DNA of 64,000 bases from Bacillus smithii (GCF_001050115.1 NZ_CP012024.1:3184001-3248000), one strand, 5' to 3'. Positions 24,056 through 32,984 are shown, numbered from the stretch's first letter. The notes: generated by a model not told the origin, from the letters alone. Program-made: numbers and translations.

Positions 24056-24670
24056 TCAACGGCAGGCGCCGTTTTCGCTTGTTTCAACGGTATCATACAC
24101 GGCCCGCGGACCGCCGATCAGCTTCGGACGTGTCTTGGCAAGCGTAACATGTGCTTCGCCCAACGTTTTGACGGATACCCGAACCGGTACAGCCACATGT
24201 TTCAAATGCATTCCAATGAACGTATCGCCGATATCTATCCCTGCATCCGCCTTTATAAATTCTACAACCGTAGGGTCTTGTAAATGTCGGTATGCAAAAG
24301 CTGCCATAGCACCACCCGCTTGCGGCACGGGAACAACAGATACTTCCTCCAAACGCTCCCGAATGGCCAGCTCTTTTTCAACGACGAGCGCACGATTTAA
24401 ATGTTCGCAGCACTGAAATGCCAAAAAGATTCCGTTCTGTTTCGCAAAGGATTGAAGCTTGTTAAAAATGGCTTCCGCTATGGAGATTGTACCTGATGTG
24501 CCAATTTTCTTTCCCGCTACTTCGGAAGTGGAACAGCCTACTACAAAAATTTGGCCTTTTTTCAACTGCGCTTGTTCTTGAAACTCCCGCAAAATGAGCG
24601 AAAGTTGTTTTTCCCATTCAAATCTTTCCTCTTCCGTAGCCTTCCACCGTCCTTCTATTCGTTTTTCCAA
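24056..24670 (-). CDS. ywlG: YwlG, TIGR01440/UPF0340 family protein
   Basis: A 204-residue cytosolic protein of the conserved UPF0340 family, recognised by [30 protein letters not shown] and [23 protein letters not shown]. Its biochemical role is unknown to me. The start appears to be TTG (24668-24670) with AGGA seven bases upstream. It follows rpiB by 17 bases and keeps the rpiB-ywlG-glyA order of B. subtilis, so co-transcription with rpiB is likely. Confidence 0.9.
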   Translation of the reverse strand: MEKRIEGRWKATEEERFEWEKQLSLILREFQEQAQLKKGQIFVVGCSTSEVAGKKIGTSGTISIAEAIFNKLQSFAKQNGIFLAFQCCEHLNRALVVEKELAIRERLEEVSVVPVPQAGGAMAAFAYRHLQDPTVVEFIKADAGIDIGDTFIGMHLKHVAVPVRVSVKTLGEAHVTLAKTRPKLIGGPRAVYDTVETSENGACR

Positions 24671-24687
24671 AACCTGTTCCTAAGCTG

Positions 24688-25161
24688 TTATGAGCGGTCA
24701 TTTTTATCTGTCAAATGTTTTTCTTCATATTCTTTAATTTTTCCAATTCGACGTTCATGGCGGCCGCCTTCAAACTCCGTGGTCAGCCACACTTCGGCAA
24801 TTTCCCTGGCAAGACCCGGTCCGATGACGCGTTCGCCCATGGCGAGAATATTGCTGTCGTTGTGTTTGCGGGTTAATTTTGCCGTATAAACATCATGTAC
24901 AAGAGCACAGCGGATTCCCTTTACTTTATTGGCCGAAATACTCATCCCAACTCCAGTTCCGCAAATGAGAATGGCGCGGTCAAACTCTCCGTTCGCCACT
25001 TTTTCAGCAACAGGCAAAGCATAATCCGGATAATCGACAGAAGTTTCCGTTTCACAATTGCAACCAAAATCCTCATAATCTATTCCTAGTTCTTCCAGTA
25101 ATTTTTTTATTTCTGCTCTTATATGAATTCCGCCGTGATCGGACGCAATCGCTACTTTCAT
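24688..25161 (-). CDS. rpiB: RpiB, ribose-5-phosphate isomerase B
   Basis: A 157-residue RpiB/LacAB-family isomerase that interconverts ribose 5-phosphate and ribulose 5-phosphate in the pentose phosphate pathway. The N-terminal MKVAIASDHGG and the active-site segment LICGTGVGMSISANKVKGIRCALVHD, with its cysteine, are present. The open frame extends about 100 codons upstream, but ATG 25159-25161 is preceded by GAAGGAGG and matches the family start. It lies between a chemoreceptor gene and ywlG. Confidence 0.93.
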   Translation of the reverse strand: MKVAIASDHGGIHIRAEIKKLLEELGIDYEDFGCNCETETSVDYPDYALPVAEKVANGEFDRAILICGTGVGMSISANKVKGIRCALVHDVYTAKLTRKHNDSNILAMGERVIGPGLAREIAEVWLTTEFEGGRHERRIGKIKEYEEKHLTDKNDRS

Positions 25162-25420
25162 GTTTGTTCCTCCTTCTCGGCCAAAGCCGAAGCCACTTTC
25201 GCAGAAATTTCTTCTTGTAACTTTATTTTGGCACACCCTGCAAAAAATATAAAGTATATTCGCTCTGAGATCTCTTCCGTCCCAGATGCCGGCTGTTTTC
25301 AAACGACAGAAAACCGACAGTGGCAGTATACGTGCGGATGTGTCCTTTCTTTCCACAAAATCTGCCGAATGTCGCACTTTAGATGGCAGGTGACGCCGTT
25401 TGAACAAAATAAAAAGAAGA

Positions 25421-25455
25421 GAAAAGCAGCCGGCTTTGTTGAAATCAGCCCTGCT
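25421..25455 (-). terminator. Possible terminator overlapping the receptor stop codon
   Basis: AGCAG/CTGCT arms (25425-25429 with 25451-25455) with inner GGCT/AGCC pairing and TTTTC following on the minus strand. The hairpin begins inside the coding sequence. Confidence 0.45.
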
Positions 25456-26743
25456 CCTCTTCAATACGGAATCTTGTAATCGTAGATTGAAGCTGTTTTG
25501 CCTGTTCTTTCAACTCCCTGGCAACTTGTTCAACCTTTTCCATATCTGCCGCCTGCTCTTTTGTCGACTCTGTCACTTGCTGAGCTCCTGCCGACGTCTC
25601 TTCCGCTATCGCTGCTACTTCCTGAGATTGTTGGGAAGTTTTTTGAATTCCTTCCATTTGTCCATCCACTAATGTTGAAATCGTATGAACAGCATTCGCC
25701 ACTTCGTTAATGACCAATGTCATTTCTTCTATCGCGGAGTTGGTGAGGCTGCCCTTTTCCGCTTCTTCATTAGCCGATTCCACCTGTCTTGTAATTTGGC
25801 CGACCACATGCTCCACTTCTTTTTGAATGTCTTTTATCAATTCAGAAATTCCTTGAACAGCTTTAGCGCTTCCATCCGCGAGCTTCCGAACCTCTTCGGC
25901 AACGACCGCAAATCCTTTTCCGTGTTCCCCTGCCCGTGCAGCTTCAATAGAAGCATTGAGAGCCAACAGATTGGTCTGTGCGGCGATGTCCCCGACCAAC
26001 TGTATGATTTGACCCACTTTTACCGCATTTTCTTCCAAGCGCTTTACCGCTTGCAAAGACTGCCTATTATCCAATGCAAGCTGTTGAATTCCGTCGATAA
26101 GAGATTGCATCGCTTCCTTGCTGTTTTGCAGTTCTTTGACCATTTCCTCTGCTTTTTGTTCCGAAGATTTTGCCTGAGTTTGAACTTCATGGGCAATTTT
26201 GGTGACATCCTCCATCGATTCGGCCGTGGCTTGGATCGCTCCGGCGGAACTTTCTGCACCCGCAGAAATTTCGTCAATCGTTTGGGCAATGTCTTCCGCA
26301 TGTTTGGACGCTCTTTCGACTTCTGTTAAAATTTCAAGCACTTTCGTGTTCGTTAAAGTAAAGGTAGTCTCGATTTGCCGTACCATTTCCCGTAAATTTT
26401 GCAGCATACCGTTAAACGCCAAAGCCAGTGAACGTATTTCATCATCACTCTTTGGCACTTTTACATCATGGACAATATTCCCCTCAGCCGCCTCAAGAGC
26501 CGCTTGTTCCAACAGCTGCAAAGGCTTCACAATGATCCGAGCGGCAAAAAACGCCAGGATGCCTGACCAAATAATTCCCAACAGAAGCGTGACAATCGTG
26601 AAGACCCTGTCGTCGGCACTTGAGAAAAATATGGGCCGTATTATGTAAATGAAAAAGGCGGAACAGGAATATGTGATAAGTGCTACTAAATAGGTAAACA
26701 AAACCAACTTTTTTCTCAGCCCGAATTTAAACCGTTTTTTCAT
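25445..26743 (-). CDS. Methyl-accepting chemotaxis protein without a ligand domain
   Basis: A 432-residue receptor. A basic N-terminus is followed by two membrane helices (about residues 13-35 and 44-66) with only about ten residues between them, so no extracellular sensing domain. A HAMP-like segment follows (about 67-120), then the MCP signalling coiled coil with the highly conserved hairpin tip [31 protein letters not shown]. In this family the tip binds CheA and CheW. It may sense membrane state or an internal cue. It lies between ywlE and rpiB, where B. subtilis has no receptor. Confidence 0.9.
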   Translation of the reverse strand: MKKRFKFGLRKKLVLFTYLVALITYSCSAFFIYIIRPIFFSSADDRVFTIVTLLLGIIWSGILAFFAARIIVKPLQLLEQAALEAAEGNIVHDVKVPKSDDEIRSLALAFNGMLQNLREMVRQIETTFTLTNTKVLEILTEVERASKHAEDIAQTIDEISAGAESSAGAIQATAESMEDVTKIAHEVQTQAKSSEQKAEEMVKELQNSKEAMQSLIDGIQQLALDNRQSLQAVKRLEENAVKVGQIIQLVGDIAAQTNLLALNASIEAARAGEHGKGFAVVAEEVRKLADGSAKAVQGISELIKDIQKEVEHVVGQITRQVESANEEAEKGSLTNSAIEEMTLVINEVANAVHTISTLVDGQMEGIQKTSQQSQEVAAIAEETSAGAQQVTESTKEQAADMEKVEQVARELKEQAKQLQSTITRFRIEEEQG

Positions 26744-26761
26744 TGTTTTCTCTCCCTACCC

Positions 26762-27187
26762 TTATAGTTTAGCAGCCAATTGACGAATTAAGCTTTCCAA
26801 TTCGTTGTACGTCTTCCTATATAATTCAACGGGACCTCCATAAGGATCGATAACATCTTCATGTCGGCCCAATACAAACTCTTTAATAGAAAACGTTTTA
26901 TCCGCTGCTTTTGGAAACATTTGCATAATATAATTTTTATGGCTGGTTGTCATCGTGAAAATATAGTCAGCCCATTCAATATCCTCTTTTGTCAGCGTCC
27001 GGCTTTGGTGGCTGCAAGGAATATTCTTTTCTTTTAAAACCGTTTGGGCATTCACGGACATGCCGGCGCCATCTGCTGCAAAGATACCCGCAGATTTCAC
27101 CTCAATCTGTTCGTTGATCTTTTTTAAAATGGCCTCGGCCATCGGACTTCTGCAAGTATTACCTGTGCAAACAAAGAGAACTCTCAT
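26762..27187 (-). CDS. ywlE: YwlE, protein-arginine-phosphate phosphatase
   Basis: A 141-residue low-molecular-weight phosphatase. The catalytic loop is CTGNTCRS, with Cys7, Arg13 and Thr11. The threonine in place of the usual isoleucine is the known marker of arginine-phosphate specificity, and the general acid is Asp114 in DPYGG. YwlE opposes the McsB arginine kinase in protein quality control. It lies 18 bases upstream of the receptor gene and downstream of mntP, in the order known from B. subtilis apart from the receptor. Confidence 0.93.
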   Translation of the reverse strand: MRVLFVCTGNTCRSPMAEAILKKINEQIEVKSAGIFAADGAGMSVNAQTVLKEKNIPCSHQSRTLTKEDIEWADYIFTMTTSHKNYIMQMFPKAADKTFSIKEFVLGRHEDVIDPYGGPVELYRKTYNELESLIRQLAAKL

Positions 27188-27379
27188 TTTTCATGCCACC
27201 CTCTCTTACTCTTATTATATCGAATCCTACTTTTTTCATACAGATCCAATTCATAAATTTTCCTAATTTTCCTCTATTTTAAAAGAAAAAGGAAGCGGAA
27301 CCAAACAAAAGTCCTACTCCCTTTATCCCGATCATCTTCTGCCATCTCTCCACGTAAGCTTACCCTATCTGCTCCCTGC

Positions 27380-27931
27380 CTAAAAAGGGAGAATCAGTTT
27401 AAGCCCTATCGCCAATAGTATGCTCCCGCCGATCGCTTCACTGTAAACGCCGATTACACTCTTCGCTTTACTACCAATCAAAAGACCAAACCAAGTTAAT
27501 AATGCCGCTGTAACCCCAAAACAAACAAGAGAAACGACCGTTTTTGCGCCTAATATCCCTAGCGTCAAACCGACAGAAAAGCTGTCGAGGCTGACGCTTA
27601 AAGCAAATAAAATCAACCCAAAACCAACAGGCGTCACAAACGATTCCTCTTTTTTAAAGCAAGATAGGAACATGGAGATTCCTAACAGAATCAATAGAAT
27701 CCCTCCGGCATATCCGGCAACCGTTCCGAATGTGTGCGATAAAAAATGGCCCGCTATCATTCCCATCAGCGGCATCCAAACATGGAAGATCCCAACCATC
27801 ATTCCTATGTAAAAAATTTGTTTAGAGCGGAGCGCAAACATTCCCATTCCCAAACCAACAGAAAACGCATCCATACTGAGCGCAAACGCCATTAATACTA
27901 ATGTTATGATTTCCCCCATATAGCTTGTCAT
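27380..27931 (-). CDS. mntP: MntP-type manganese efflux pump
   Basis: A 183-residue membrane protein with six predicted helices in two repeats. Each repeat has an acidic motif: ALSMDAFSVGLGMG near residue 18 and ALSVSLDSFSVGLTLG near 112. This is the MntP/YwlD family, which exports Mn2+. The start MTSYMGE (27929-27931) follows AAGGGGG at seven bases; an in-frame upstream ATG lacks a ribosome site. A 9-bp hairpin ends exactly at that site. I find no yybP-ykoY riboswitch in the leader. Confidence 0.9.
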   Translation of the reverse strand: MTSYMGEIITLVLMAFALSMDAFSVGLGMGMFALRSKQIFYIGMMVGIFHVWMPLMGMIAGHFLSHTFGTVAGYAGGILLILLGISMFLSCFKKEESFVTPVGFGLILFALSVSLDSFSVGLTLGILGAKTVVSLVCFGVTAALLTWFGLLIGSKAKSVIGVYSEAIGGSILLAIGLKLILPF

Positions 27932-27943
27932 TCTGCATCCCCC

Positions 27944-27980
27944 TTCGGACATCCCCTATTCATGATTATGCATGTCCGAA
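27944..27980 (-). promoter_or_regulatory. Leader hairpin abutting the mntP ribosome-binding site
   Basis: 9-bp perfect inverted repeat (27944-27952 with 27972-27980, TTCGGACAT arms). On the minus strand the second arm ends in GAA of the GAAGGGGG Shine-Dalgarno. It could modulate translation or protect the message; no metal-specific motif is visible. Confidence 0.5.
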
Positions 27981-28037
27981 AGGTTTTAGAATGATAAGCC
28001 ACTGGTAAGAAAAGAGGCTGAAAATAGACCAATCCCC

Positions 28038-28160
28038 TTATCTCTTATTTAATTGAATGGCCAGGTCGTCATTACGTCCTTCTTTTTTGAGATTCCGAAT
28101 GTTTGCCCAATCGTTTACCAAAGGAGGATCGTCAAAACGTTGACAACATTCATCCGTCAT
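28038..28160 (-). CDS. Unrecognised 40-residue protein coupled to ywlC
   Basis: A 40-codon frame whose ATG overlaps the ywlC stop codon (ATGA), so translation may be coupled. The protein starts MTDECCQRFDDPPLVNDWAN, continues with a helix-like IRNLKKEGRNDDLAIQL, and ends NKR. It contains a Cys-Cys pair near the start and is strongly charged, with a composition like a real small soluble protein rather than random sequence. It is too short for most gene callers. I do not recognise a family. It lies between ywlC and mntP on the same strand. Confidence 0.6.
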   Translation of the reverse strand: MTDECCQRFDDPPLVNDWANIRNLKKEGRNDDLAIQLNKR

Positions 28161-29197
28161 CGAATCCATTTATGACCCGCCGCTTTTTCCAGACGGTTCA
28201 TCACCGCTGCACCAATACCCTTGTTTGGAAAAACTTCTGAATAGATAATGTCCACTTCCGTCTCGTTAAATTGGCGCAACACGCCATAAAGTTCATGAGC
28301 GACCGTGGACAATTCGGATCTTTTTCCACAGGAGAGAACAATATCGGCATCGTAGCTGGAAGAGTTCTCCTCTGTCGTTAAGATTCCGACCTTTTTTCCC
28401 GCACTTCTTTGAGCATCCGCCAGCTGCTGAATTTTTTCGATCGGTCCTTCCACTAAATACAAAGGTGCGTTCGGAGCATAATGAGTATATTTCATGCCCG
28501 GAGCTTTCGGCTTGCTGTCTTTATTTTTTAGAGCAGGGTCGAATTCTACATGGCCAATGACATCTTCTATTTCTTCCTTTGAAAGGCCGCCGGGACGTAA
28601 AATGACGGGCGGCTCTACAGTGCAATCAAGCACAGTGGATTCCACCCCGACCCCCGTTTCGCCGCCATCCACGACCCCCGCAATTTTCCCTGCTAAATCG
28701 TCCCAAACATGTTTAGCAGAAGTCGGACTCGGCTTTCCGGACCGATTGGCGCTTGGCGCAGCAATGGGGAGGCCGCACGCCGAAATCAATTTAAGCGCAA
28801 CCGGATGGTCAGGCATGCGAATGCCCACCGTATCCATACCGGCTGTAGCCTTCTCGGATAGGCGCCCTGGCATTTTCTTAAAAATAATGGTTAACGGACC
28901 AGGCCAAAAAGCTTCCATCAGCCGTTTCGCTTTTTCAGGAATGTCCACAATAAGTGGTTCCAATTGGGATGTATCGGCGATATGAACAATAAGCGGATTA
29001 TCGCTTGGCCGCCCTTTCGCTTCATAAATTTTGGCAATCGCCTCATCGCTCAAAGCATTGGCCCCTAATCCATAGACCGTTTCGGTCGGAAAGGCCACCA
29101 CTTCATTTAACCGAAGAGCTTGTGCTGCTTCTTCAATTTGTGGATAACGAGTTTCGTTGTCCACTTCTTTATCCACAATCCAACATTTTGTTTCCAT
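28157..29197 (-). CDS. ywlC: YwlC/Sua5, L-threonylcarbamoyladenylate synthase
   Basis: A 346-residue Sua5-type enzyme that makes threonylcarbamoyl-AMP for the t6A37 modification of ANN-decoding tRNAs. The YrdC domain (about residues 15-205) has VAFPTETVYGLGANA, IYEAKGRPSDNPLIVHI and PIAAPSANRSGKPSPT. The C-terminal Sua5 domain starts at APGMKYTHYAPNAP and continues to GIGAAVMNRLEKAAGHKWIR. A DnaA-box cluster lies about 100-185 bases upstream. The stop codon overlaps the start of a 40-codon gene. Confidence 0.94.
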   Translation of the reverse strand: METKCWIVDKEVDNETRYPQIEEAAQALRLNEVVAFPTETVYGLGANALSDEAIAKIYEAKGRPSDNPLIVHIADTSQLEPLIVDIPEKAKRLMEAFWPGPLTIIFKKMPGRLSEKATAGMDTVGIRMPDHPVALKLISACGLPIAAPSANRSGKPSPTSAKHVWDDLAGKIAGVVDGGETGVGVESTVLDCTVEPPVILRPGGLSKEEIEDVIGHVEFDPALKNKDSKPKAPGMKYTHYAPNAPLYLVEGPIEKIQQLADAQRSAGKKVGILTTEENSSSYDADIVLSCGKRSELSTVAHELYGVLRQFNETEVDIIYSEVFPNKGIGAAVMNRLEKAAGHKWIR

Positions 29198-29295
29198 CCT
29201 TATTCACCTTACAATTTCACAAAGTTCTTTTTCGTTTTCAACCGCTCTTTATCCTAATTATATTATGGCGTTCCTTTATTTTATCATAAAAACGC

Positions 29296-29380
29296 ATATT
29301 CACAAATTCCCCATTATTATCCACATATGTGGATAATATGATGTTTAATCAGTGGATAACTATGTGGATAAAGTGGATAA
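29296..29380. promoter_or_regulatory. DnaA-box cluster upstream of ywlC
   Basis: Three perfect 9-mers: TTATCCACA at 29317-29325 on the plus strand, and its complement TGTGGATAA at 29328-29336 and 29363-29371. Two one-mismatch copies AGTGGATAA lie at 29351-29359 and 29372-29380. A further one-mismatch ATATTCACA lies at 29296-29304. Six boxes in 85 AT-rich bases far exceed chance. A DnaA-binding region near ywlC is known in B. subtilis. Confidence 0.85.
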
Positions 29381-29447
29381 ATTTCAGAATTTACGCTTTT
29401 TTTGCTATTTCATCCTCATCAAAAGTTTAATATTTGTCCTATTCCTA

Positions 29448-29478
29448 TTAAAAAACCGAACCCTTGAGCGGGTCCGGT
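29448..29478 (-). terminator. Terminator after the ABC exporter pair
   Basis: 9-bp stem with one G-U (29455-29463 with 29470-29478, ACCGAACCC/GGGTCCGGT) followed on the minus strand by TTTTTTAAT. Confidence 0.82.
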
Positions 29479-29588
29479 TCTTTATGACGATATAATTTTG
29501 ATGTTTGGGCTTCCAATTGAATTCAAAGCATGCCACGAGAAAAGTGGATATTCAAACTTTTTCGCCGCTTTTTCAATCCATAGCCGCA

Positions 29589-30866
29589 TTAAAAAGGAAT
29601 GTTTTTCTTTCTTTCGGACGTTGGTTCTTTTTTTGTCAACAGGAAGGCGGTTTTTATATTTTTCAGAGAAGAAGAAGTCCCGTACATCAGCACTCCCCCT
29701 CGATAAATTCGAGCGCCCATGACGGCCAGAATAATGATGGAAACGATCATAATCGCAATGCCGACTAAAACTTCCCAAGTGGGAATCCCCAATAGTCCAT
29801 ACCTCATAAACATAATCATCGGGGTGAAAAACGGAATATAAGATGCAACGGTAACGAAGGCAGCGTCCGGCTGATTCATCCCATACATGGACACCATAAA
29901 GCCGATCACTACTAAAAACGTCATTGGAAGCACCATTTGTTGAATATCTTCCACCCTGCTGACAAGCGATCCCAACAAAGCAGCCAATGTAGCATAAAGA
30001 AAATATCCAAGAAGGAAAAACACGATCGCGTATCCAATCGTGGAAGCAGCCATGCTGGAAATATGAAAATGTTTAATAAATGACAATACTTCCGAATTTG
30101 TTTGAAGTGCCAGAACACCGGCTGCGATTGCGATTATGATTTGCGTCAACCCCAACAGCCCTACACCCAAAATTTTGGCAAACATCTGCTTGATCGGCGA
30201 CACACTGGAAATCAAAATTTCCATCACTCGAGAGGATTTCTCAACGGCCACTTCTGTGGCAATCATGTTGGCATACATAAGCACAGACATATAAATGGCT
30301 ATTAACAGAACGTATACGAGCGCACTCGCCGCTCCCTGCTGTTCTTTTGATTGGGCCTTTCGATCAAGAGGCACCTTTTCAAATGAAACAGGGGAGTTTA
30401 AAAGAGCCAGCTTATCAGAGGTAAGCTGAAGTTTTCCGGCGACCATTTGCCCCTTCACCGTTTGCAAAGCATTTTTCAACCGATCGGCCGTATTGGAGTC
30501 AGAGGATTCCGATCGGTAAACGGCTTTCGGCAATTGTCGCTCATCAAGCGACAAGACCAAATAACCATCTAATTTTCCTTCACTTACTTGTTTTTTCAAA
30601 GCGGTTTCGTCATCGCCGGATTTTTCAAGTTTTATGTCTTTGTCTACGGCTGCCAAGCTCGTTTTTAAAGGCGCAAAGATAACGCCATTGCTTTCATCAA
30701 GTACAGCAATGTGTTTGACTTCATGGCCGTCAAAATAAGAAATGATTTTATTAATGTTGGCCATCAAAAAAATGGCCGCCACCAAAATGATCGTTGTCAC
30801 TATAAACGATTTTGTTTTTAATTTAGTTCCATAAGTATGTACGAGCATCATCCAAAACTTATTCAT
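29589..30866 (-). CDS. ABC-2 type exporter permease, NatB/YhaP-like
   Basis: A 425-residue membrane protein. It has one N-terminal helix (about 22-40), a large exported loop up to about residue 180, then a cluster of five helices (about 185-205, 235-255, 280-305, 325-345, 365-390). This is the ABC-2 permease layout of the NatB/YhaP group, exporters of sodium or unidentified substrates. It overlaps the upstream ATPase gene by eight bases, which implies coupled translation. The substrate cannot be told from sequence. Confidence 0.85.
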   Translation of the reverse strand: MNKFWMMLVHTYGTKLKTKSFIVTTIILVAAIFLMANINKIISYFDGHEVKHIAVLDESNGVIFAPLKTSLAAVDKDIKLEKSGDDETALKKQVSEGKLDGYLVLSLDERQLPKAVYRSESSDSNTADRLKNALQTVKGQMVAGKLQLTSDKLALLNSPVSFEKVPLDRKAQSKEQQGAASALVYVLLIAIYMSVLMYANMIATEVAVEKSSRVMEILISSVSPIKQMFAKILGVGLLGLTQIIIAIAAGVLALQTNSEVLSFIKHFHISSMAASTIGYAIVFFLLGYFLYATLAALLGSLVSRVEDIQQMVLPMTFLVVIGFMVSMYGMNQPDAAFVTVASYIPFFTPMIMFMRYGLLGIPTWEVLVGIAIMIVSIIILAVMGARIYRGGVLMYGTSSSLKNIKTAFLLTKKEPTSERKKNIPF

Positions 30867-31758
30867 AAGAAAGCCCCACTTTCTCTATAAAAATATCATT
30901 CAAAGAAGGCTCGTCTATTGAAAATTTGCGAACAAATCCTTTTCCGATCAGACTTTCCAAAATCGGCTGTCCGACTTCTTCCGTTTCTACTTGAAGAAGA
31001 GCTCCTTCACTTGTTTTTTTCCATTTCAATACCCCCGGAAACTCCTTTAAATAATCAAGCGAAAAATCGGCCGCAATGGAAATGTTCTTTTTCCCGAATG
31101 AACGCTTGATTTCACGAAGAGACCCTGATAAAACCGGACTGCCTTTTTGCATGATGCATACATGTTCGCATAGTTCTTCCACATGCTCCATACGATGGCT
31201 GGAGAACACAATGGTTGTCCCGCTGTTTTTTAAATCCAGAACGGCCTCTTTTAATAGTTCGACATTGACCGGATCAAGACCGCTAAACGGTTCATCGAGA
31301 ATTAACAGTTTCGGTTTATGAAGAACGGCTGTGATAAATTGAATTTTTTGCTGATTTCCTTTCGAAAGTTCTTCCACTTTTTTCATTTCATATTGAGGCA
31401 CTTGAAAGCGGTCCAGCCATTTTTTTAATTCCTTCTCGGCGTTTTGTTTGTCCATGCCTCTTAACCGTGCCAAGTACACCACCTGGTCTTTCACCTTTAA
31501 TTTCGGATACAGCCCTCTCTCTTCGGGCAAATATCCAATGTAAGGACTGGTTTCGTAGTTGATCGGCCTCCCGTCCCACAGAATGGAGCCATTCGACAAA
31601 TCCAACAACCCCAAAATCATTCGAAATGTGGTCGTTTTTCCTGCACCATTCGCTCCGAGAAATCCGAAAATTTCGTTGGACGGAATTTCTAACGATAATT
31701 GATTTACTGCTGTCAAAGAACCAAATCGTTTTGTCACATTTTCCAGTTTCAAAGACAT
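30859..31758 (-). CDS. ABC transporter ATP-binding protein, NatA/YhaQ-like
   Basis: A 299-residue ATPase. Walker A GANGAGKTTTF lies at about residues 34-44, the signature ELSKGNQQKIQFI at about 133, and Walker B KLLILDEPFSGLDP at about 152. A C-terminal domain after residue 220 is typical of ABC-2 drug and sodium exporters. It pairs with the overlapping downstream permease. B. subtilis YhaQ/YhaP have this size and order. The pair is not at this place in B. subtilis, so it is an accessory insertion between ywlC and spoIIR. Confidence 0.88.
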   Translation of the reverse strand: MSLKLENVTKRFGSLTAVNQLSLEIPSNEIFGFLGANGAGKTTTFRMILGLLDLSNGSILWDGRPINYETSPYIGYLPEERGLYPKLKVKDQVVYLARLRGMDKQNAEKELKKWLDRFQVPQYEMKKVEELSKGNQQKIQFITAVLHKPKLLILDEPFSGLDPVNVELLKEAVLDLKNSGTTIVFSSHRMEHVEELCEHVCIMQKGSPVLSGSLREIKRSFGKKNISIAADFSLDYLKEFPGVLKWKKTSEGALLQVETEEVGQPILESLIGKGFVRKFSIDEPSLNDIFIEKVGLSYE

Positions 31759-32005
31759 GAAATCACTCCTTTTGAAAACAAACCGTCTATTTAGATCCTT
31801 CCTCCAGTGAAGAAGAGTGAAAATCTCTTAACTGAGTAAAGGCCGGAAGCTGGTTTCAGCACCTCTTTCTTCGGGAAAAGGACCCAGACTCGAAAAAATC
31901 TTGCTCCAAATTACATTTACGTTTAAGCTGAAAATAAGTTTCTTGTTTTTTTATAATTCCCAATTTTTTCTCTTTTCCCTGCCGATGCTCCCAAAATGGC
32001 ACATG

Positions 32006-32035
32006 AAAAAACACCTCGACAACCCATTCGAGGTG
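32006..32035 (-). terminator. Terminator after spoIIR
   Basis: 7-bp inverted repeat CACCTCG/CGAGGTG (32012-32018 with 32029-32035) with TTTTTT following on the minus strand, just past the spoIIR stop. Confidence 0.85.
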
Positions 32036-32042
32036 CTTCCGA

Positions 32043-32984
32043 TTAAAAGAGCTTTTTCATGACATCCACGATTAAAAAATGAACCTTTACTTTCTCTTCG
32101 TCGCCGACATAAACAGGGGGTTTGCTGCTTTTTTTCTTAGAGACGCTGTTTTTCTTGATGGGATCTTCTTCCTTTTTCTTTTTTGTTTCCTTTACGTTTG
32201 CCGAATGGTCTCTCGACAACTCGCTTTTATTTTCCATTTGGCCGTCTGCGCCCGCGGCAGATAAAGAAGGCTGTTCGATACCTTCTCCCGTTGAACTTGT
32301 TTCTGTTTCATCTTTTTTTCTCGGGGCCTCGATTGGATTCTTTTCAGTCACCGTTGAATCGTCCTCTTTGTCCACTGTCGATGGTGCCGACTCGACCTCT
32401 TCTTTCTTATTCGTTTCTCTTTTTTCGGTCTTTTCTTTTTTCTCGTTCACACCCGGATTTGCCTCCGCTTCATTGCGAACGGCCACACTGTTAGAAAAGT
32501 CAAGAAAACAAAGCGGAGGATAGAGAACACACCACCAGTTGGCTCCTTTCCCTTCTCCTAATGTAATTAAAACCGCTTCATAGTCTCCCGCCGGATATAA
32601 ATATTGACCGTACAGTTTGGTTGGAAACTGGATGTGCTTCCCATATTCAACTTTCACCGATTGATGAATTCCTTCCTCGTCCATGACGCGGGAAGCAATA
32701 CGTTGTATTTCCGGAAGTTTGCTTTTGATCACTTTCCTTGCTTGGCTGATAGAAGTAAGATCTTTCACCCATAACTGAATATGGGCATTCACTTCATCGC
32801 GTATTTTTCTTTTCACTGCTTGGTCCTCCGGCTTATCGCTGTTGGCCAAAATCCTTAATCGAATCGCCTGATCCGGGATAACCACTGTTTCCTCCGCGGC
32901 TGTTTCCTGCTTCGGTATATATAAACTGAAAATGGTTCCCATTGAAAGAATCAATAAATAGAATACTGCCGTATACTTTTTCAT
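32043..32984 (-). CDS. spoIIR: SpoIIR, forespore signal that triggers pro-sigma-E processing
   Basis: A 313-residue secreted protein with an N-terminal signal segment (about residues 5-25). The conserved domain includes VVIPDQAIRLRILANSD, FPTKLYGQYLYPAGDYEAVLITLGEGKGANWWCVLYPPLCFLDFSN. In the family it is made in the forespore under sigma-F and activates SpoIIGA in the mother cell. B. subtilis SpoIIR is 224 residues; here a linker of about 115 residues rich in K, E, S and T separates the domain from the short C-terminal KVKVHFLIVDVMKKLF. Start ATG 32982-32984 follows GAGGTG at six bases. Confidence 0.93.
   Translation of the reverse strand: MKKYTAVFYLLILSMGTIFSLYIPKQETAAEETVVIPDQAIRLRILANSDKPEDQAVKRKIRDEVNAHIQLWVKDLTSISQARKVIKSKLPEIQRIASRVMDEEGIHQSVKVEYGKHIQFPTKLYGQYLYPAGDYEAVLITLGEGKGANWWCVLYPPLCFLDFSNSVAVRNEAEANPGVNEKKEKTEKRETNKKEEVESAPSTVDKEDDSTVTEKNPIEAPRKKDETETSSTGEGIEQPSLSAAGADGQMENKSELSRDHSANVKETKKKKEEDPIKKNSVSKKKSSKPPVYVGDEEKVKVHFLIVDVMKKLF

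Noticed and set aside
25685..26329. 214-codon plus-strand frame inside the chemoreceptor gene
   Set aside because: Its composition (many F, L, R, N) is the expected antisense of a coiled-coil gene; no ribosome site.
27932..28156. yybP-ykoY manganese riboswitch in the mntP leader
   Set aside because: Neither the conserved loop sequences nor the four-way-junction layout can be found; the interval is largely the 40-codon frame and one hairpin.
32122..32523. 133-codon plus-strand frame rich in F and S
   Set aside because: It is the antisense of the lysine/glutamate-rich SpoIIR linker.
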